From an uncultured Burkholderiales bacterium (GTDB lineage: Bacteria > Pseudomonadota > Gammaproteobacteria > Burkholderiales > Burkholderiaceae_E), in contig CAIUGQ010000437.1 of the NCBI GenBank assembly GCA_903898725.1, forward strand, positions 1 through 14,047: DNA of 14,047 nt, written 5' to 3'. Below are positions 12,714 to 14,047 of this stretch, piece after piece; the stretch's first letter is position 1, and each line of letters starts with the position of its first letter. The position numbers and the translations under genes are program-made. Below the pieces are notes generated by a model. That model was not told the origin of the DNA. It made no database searches and was given only the letters and a program-made list of their open reading frames with translations.

Positions 12714-13957
12714 GCGGCGGGGCGGGGGTGGGGACAGCTGCGGGTGCGGGTGCGGGTGCGGGTGCGGATGTGCAGGACGGCAAGGTCGATGTCGCGATCA
12801 TCGGCGCCGGGATCGCCGGCGCCGCGGTCGCCTATTGGCTGACCCGGCTCGACCCCTCGCTGTCGGTGACCCTCGTCGAGCGCGACACGGGCTTCGCGCA
12901 GGCCTCTTCACAGCGCTCGGCGAGCTCGATCCGGCAGCAGTTCTCCAGTCCCGCCAACATCCGGATGTCCCAGTTCGGCCTGGCCTTCCTGCGGGAGGCG
13001 GCAGATCGGCTGGAGGTTGAGGGCGACCGGCCCGAGCTCGGGCTGCGCACCCCGGGCTACCTGTACCTCGCGACGCCGCCGCAGGCCGATGCGCTGCGTG
13101 CGCAGAACGTGGTCCAGCGCGCGCACGACGCGCCGATCGAGCTGCTCGCCCCCGAGGCCCTGGCAACGCGCTTCCCGTGGCTCGAGACCGACGACCTGGC
13201 GCTGGGTGCGCTCGGCGCGGGCGCCGAAGGCTGGTTCGACGGTCCGGCACTGCACGCCGCGATGCTGCGCCGGGCCCGCGCCCAGGGTGCGCGCCTGGTG
13301 CGAGGCGAGGTGGCCGGATTCGACTTCGACGGCACGGGCGACGCGCGCCGCGTGAGCGCGCTGCGTCTGGCCGATGGCCGCCGCATCGCCTGCGGACACG
13401 CCGTCATCGCCGCCGGTGCCTGGTCGCGCCCGGTGGCCGCCCACGCGGGCATCGCACTGCCGGTCCATGCGCGCCGCCGCACGGTGTTCGTCTTCTCGTG
13501 CCCCGAGCCGCTGAACGACTGCCCGCTGGTCATCGACCCGACCGGCTTCTGGTTCCGGCCCGAGGGGCGGGCCTTCATCGGTGGCACCACGCCCGAGCCG
13601 GACGAGGACGACCTGCCGCTCGAGCCCAATCTCGAGGAGTTCGACGAGACCCTGTGGGCCGCGTTCGCGCACCGTGTGCCGGCCTTCGAGGCGCTGCGGA
13701 TCGAACGGGCGTGGGCCGGCTACTACGAGATGAACCTCTGGGACCACAACGCGCTGCTCGGCGCGCATCCGTCGGTCGCCAACCTGCAGTTCGCGACCGG
13801 CTTCTCGGGGCATGGCATGCAGCAGGCCCCGGCCGCTGGACTCGGCGTGGCCGAATGCATCCTGCACGGCGGCTGGCGCACGCTCGATCTGTCCGACCTG
13901 TCCGTAGCGCGACTGGCCGAGGGGCGCCGCGTGCTCGAGGCCAACGTGATCGGCTGA
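12710..13957 (+). CDS. FAD-dependent DAO-family oxidoreductase (FOXRED1/sarcosine oxidase-like)
   Basis: A 415-residue flavoprotein. The core starts with VDVAIIGAGIAGAAVAYWL (GxGxxG at 32-37) and the ribose-binding acid in LVERD (E57). QRSASSIRQQF (68-78) is the FAD-contact segment of this family. A second Rossmann part has HAVIAAGAWS (230-239). The C-terminal WAGYYEMNLWDHNALLG and GFSGHGMQQAPA (364-375) match DAO/FOXRED1-like oxidases of amino acids, sarcosine or related amines. The first ~25 residues are Gly/Ala-repeat encoded by a hexanucleotide tract and do not belong to the fold. GTG 12710 overlaps the upstream stop (GTGA). An alternative in-frame GTG at 12770 would put the repeat just upstream of the start. 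Likely partner of the cyclodeaminase-family enzyme, which could act on imines the oxidase releases (inference). Confidence 0.88.
   Translation: MSGGAGVGTAAGAGAGAGADVQDGKVDVAIIGAGIAGAAVAYWLTRLDPSLSVTLVERDTGFAQASSQRSASSIRQQFSSPANIRMSQFGLAFLREAADRLEVEGDRPELGLRTPGYLYLATPPQADALRAQNVVQRAHDAPIELLAPEALATRFPWLETDDLALGALGAGAEGWFDGPALHAAMLRRARAQGARLVRGEVAGFDFDGTGDARRVSALRLADGRRIACGHAVIAAGAWSRPVAAHAGIALPVHARRRTVFVFSCPEPLNDCPLVIDPTGFWFRPEGRAFIGGTTPEPDEDDLPLEPNLEEFDETLWAAFAHRVPAFEALRIERAWAGYYEMNLWDHNALLGAHPSVANLQFATGFSGHGMQQAPAAGLGVAECILHGGWRTLDLSDLSVARLAEGRRVLEANVIG
12739..12768 (+). repeat. TGCGGG hexanucleotide repeat at the N-terminus of the flavoprotein
   Basis: Four perfect TGCGGG units plus one TGCGGA encode alternating Ala-Gly ending in Ala-Asp. 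The frame is kept for any copy number. It lies between two possible GTG starts (12710 and 12770), so it is either a floppy N-terminal tail or untranslated leader. Confidence 0.85.
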
Positions 13958-13969
13958 GCGGGCCGCGGG

Positions 13970-14047
13970 TCAGGGCGGCGCGTGGGCCTGCGCCGCTCCT
14001 TGCGCCACGCACAGCCCCGCCACCGCGAGCCCGAGATCGAGCCGCTC
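13970..14047 (-). CDS. C-terminal end of an unidentified gene (truncated by window edge)
   Basis: Reading the minus strand from the window edge gives 25 codons ending in TGA (TCA at 13970-13972): ERLDLGLAVAGLCVAQG, then an Ala/Pro-rich tail. Codon use is G/C-biased at third positions, as in neighbouring genes. The gene would converge with the flavoprotein, leaving only a 12-bp gap. The piece is too short to name. Its Ala/Gly-rich hydrophobic helix ending is compatible with many enzymes. Confidence 0.45.
   Translation of the reverse strand, partial: ERLDLGLAVAGLCVAQGAAQAHAPP

Overview
The window reads as a chromosomal segment of a very GC-rich (roughly 70% G+C by eye) Gram-negative bacterium. 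A betaproteobacterium, probably Burkholderiales, is the best guess. The reasons are a type IV pilus PilU ATPase, a lipobox-bearing secreted protease, a NudC-type NADH pyrophosphatase, a gentisate-route 3-hydroxybenzoate 6-hydroxylase, and many single-gene amino-acid/aromatic catabolism units. Taxonomy is inference. I see no rRNA, tRNA, insertion sequence or CRISPR array.

Layout. (1) 14-1565, + strand: a 58-codon unknown ORF, which may be the tail of a longer gene, then a UPF0261/Tm-1-like protein behind a recognisable sigma70-like promoter. (2) 1608-3643, - strand: a two-gene unit, a HAD hydrolase whose ATGA stop/start overlap couples it to a class III PLP aminotransferase. (3) 3644-3854: a gap with four degenerate ~28-bp tandem repeats and an inverted repeat around a TATGAT box. 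(4) 3855-6216, - strand: a kexin-like S8 lipoprotein protease with a C-terminal P domain, followed by an overlapping gene for an exported protein that resembles a free-standing subtilase propeptide. (5) 6464-7306, +: nudC. (6) 7380-8576, -, and 8684-9472, +: a divergent pair, 3-hydroxybenzoate 6-monooxygenase and an HpcH/HpaI aldolase. (7) 9457-9708: a 35-bp-period tandem repeat starting inside the aldolase stop region, then a three-armed set of mutually exclusive hairpins. (8) 9709-10872, +: pilU, meeting pdeM (10869-11678, -) in a shared CTAG. (9) 11769-13957, +: an ornithine cyclodeaminase/mu-crystallin family gene overlapping (GTGA) a DAO-family flavoprotein. (10) 13970-14047, -: the last 25 codons of an unidentified gene.

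Most genes sit in short convergent or divergent units, so there is no single large pathway. Three pairs look functionally linked: hydrolase plus aminotransferase, protease plus propeptide-like partner, and cyclodeaminase-family enzyme plus amine/amino-acid oxidase. The protease pair is the most interesting item. The protease has little between its lipoprotein linker and its catalytic domain, and the missing prodomain appears to be supplied by the next gene, as in the Aeromonas sobria ASP/ORF2 system.

A second theme is simple-sequence expansion with a 6-bp period inside coding sequence, at the protease linker, the PdeM insert and the N-terminus of the flavoprotein. These tracts can change length without breaking the frame.
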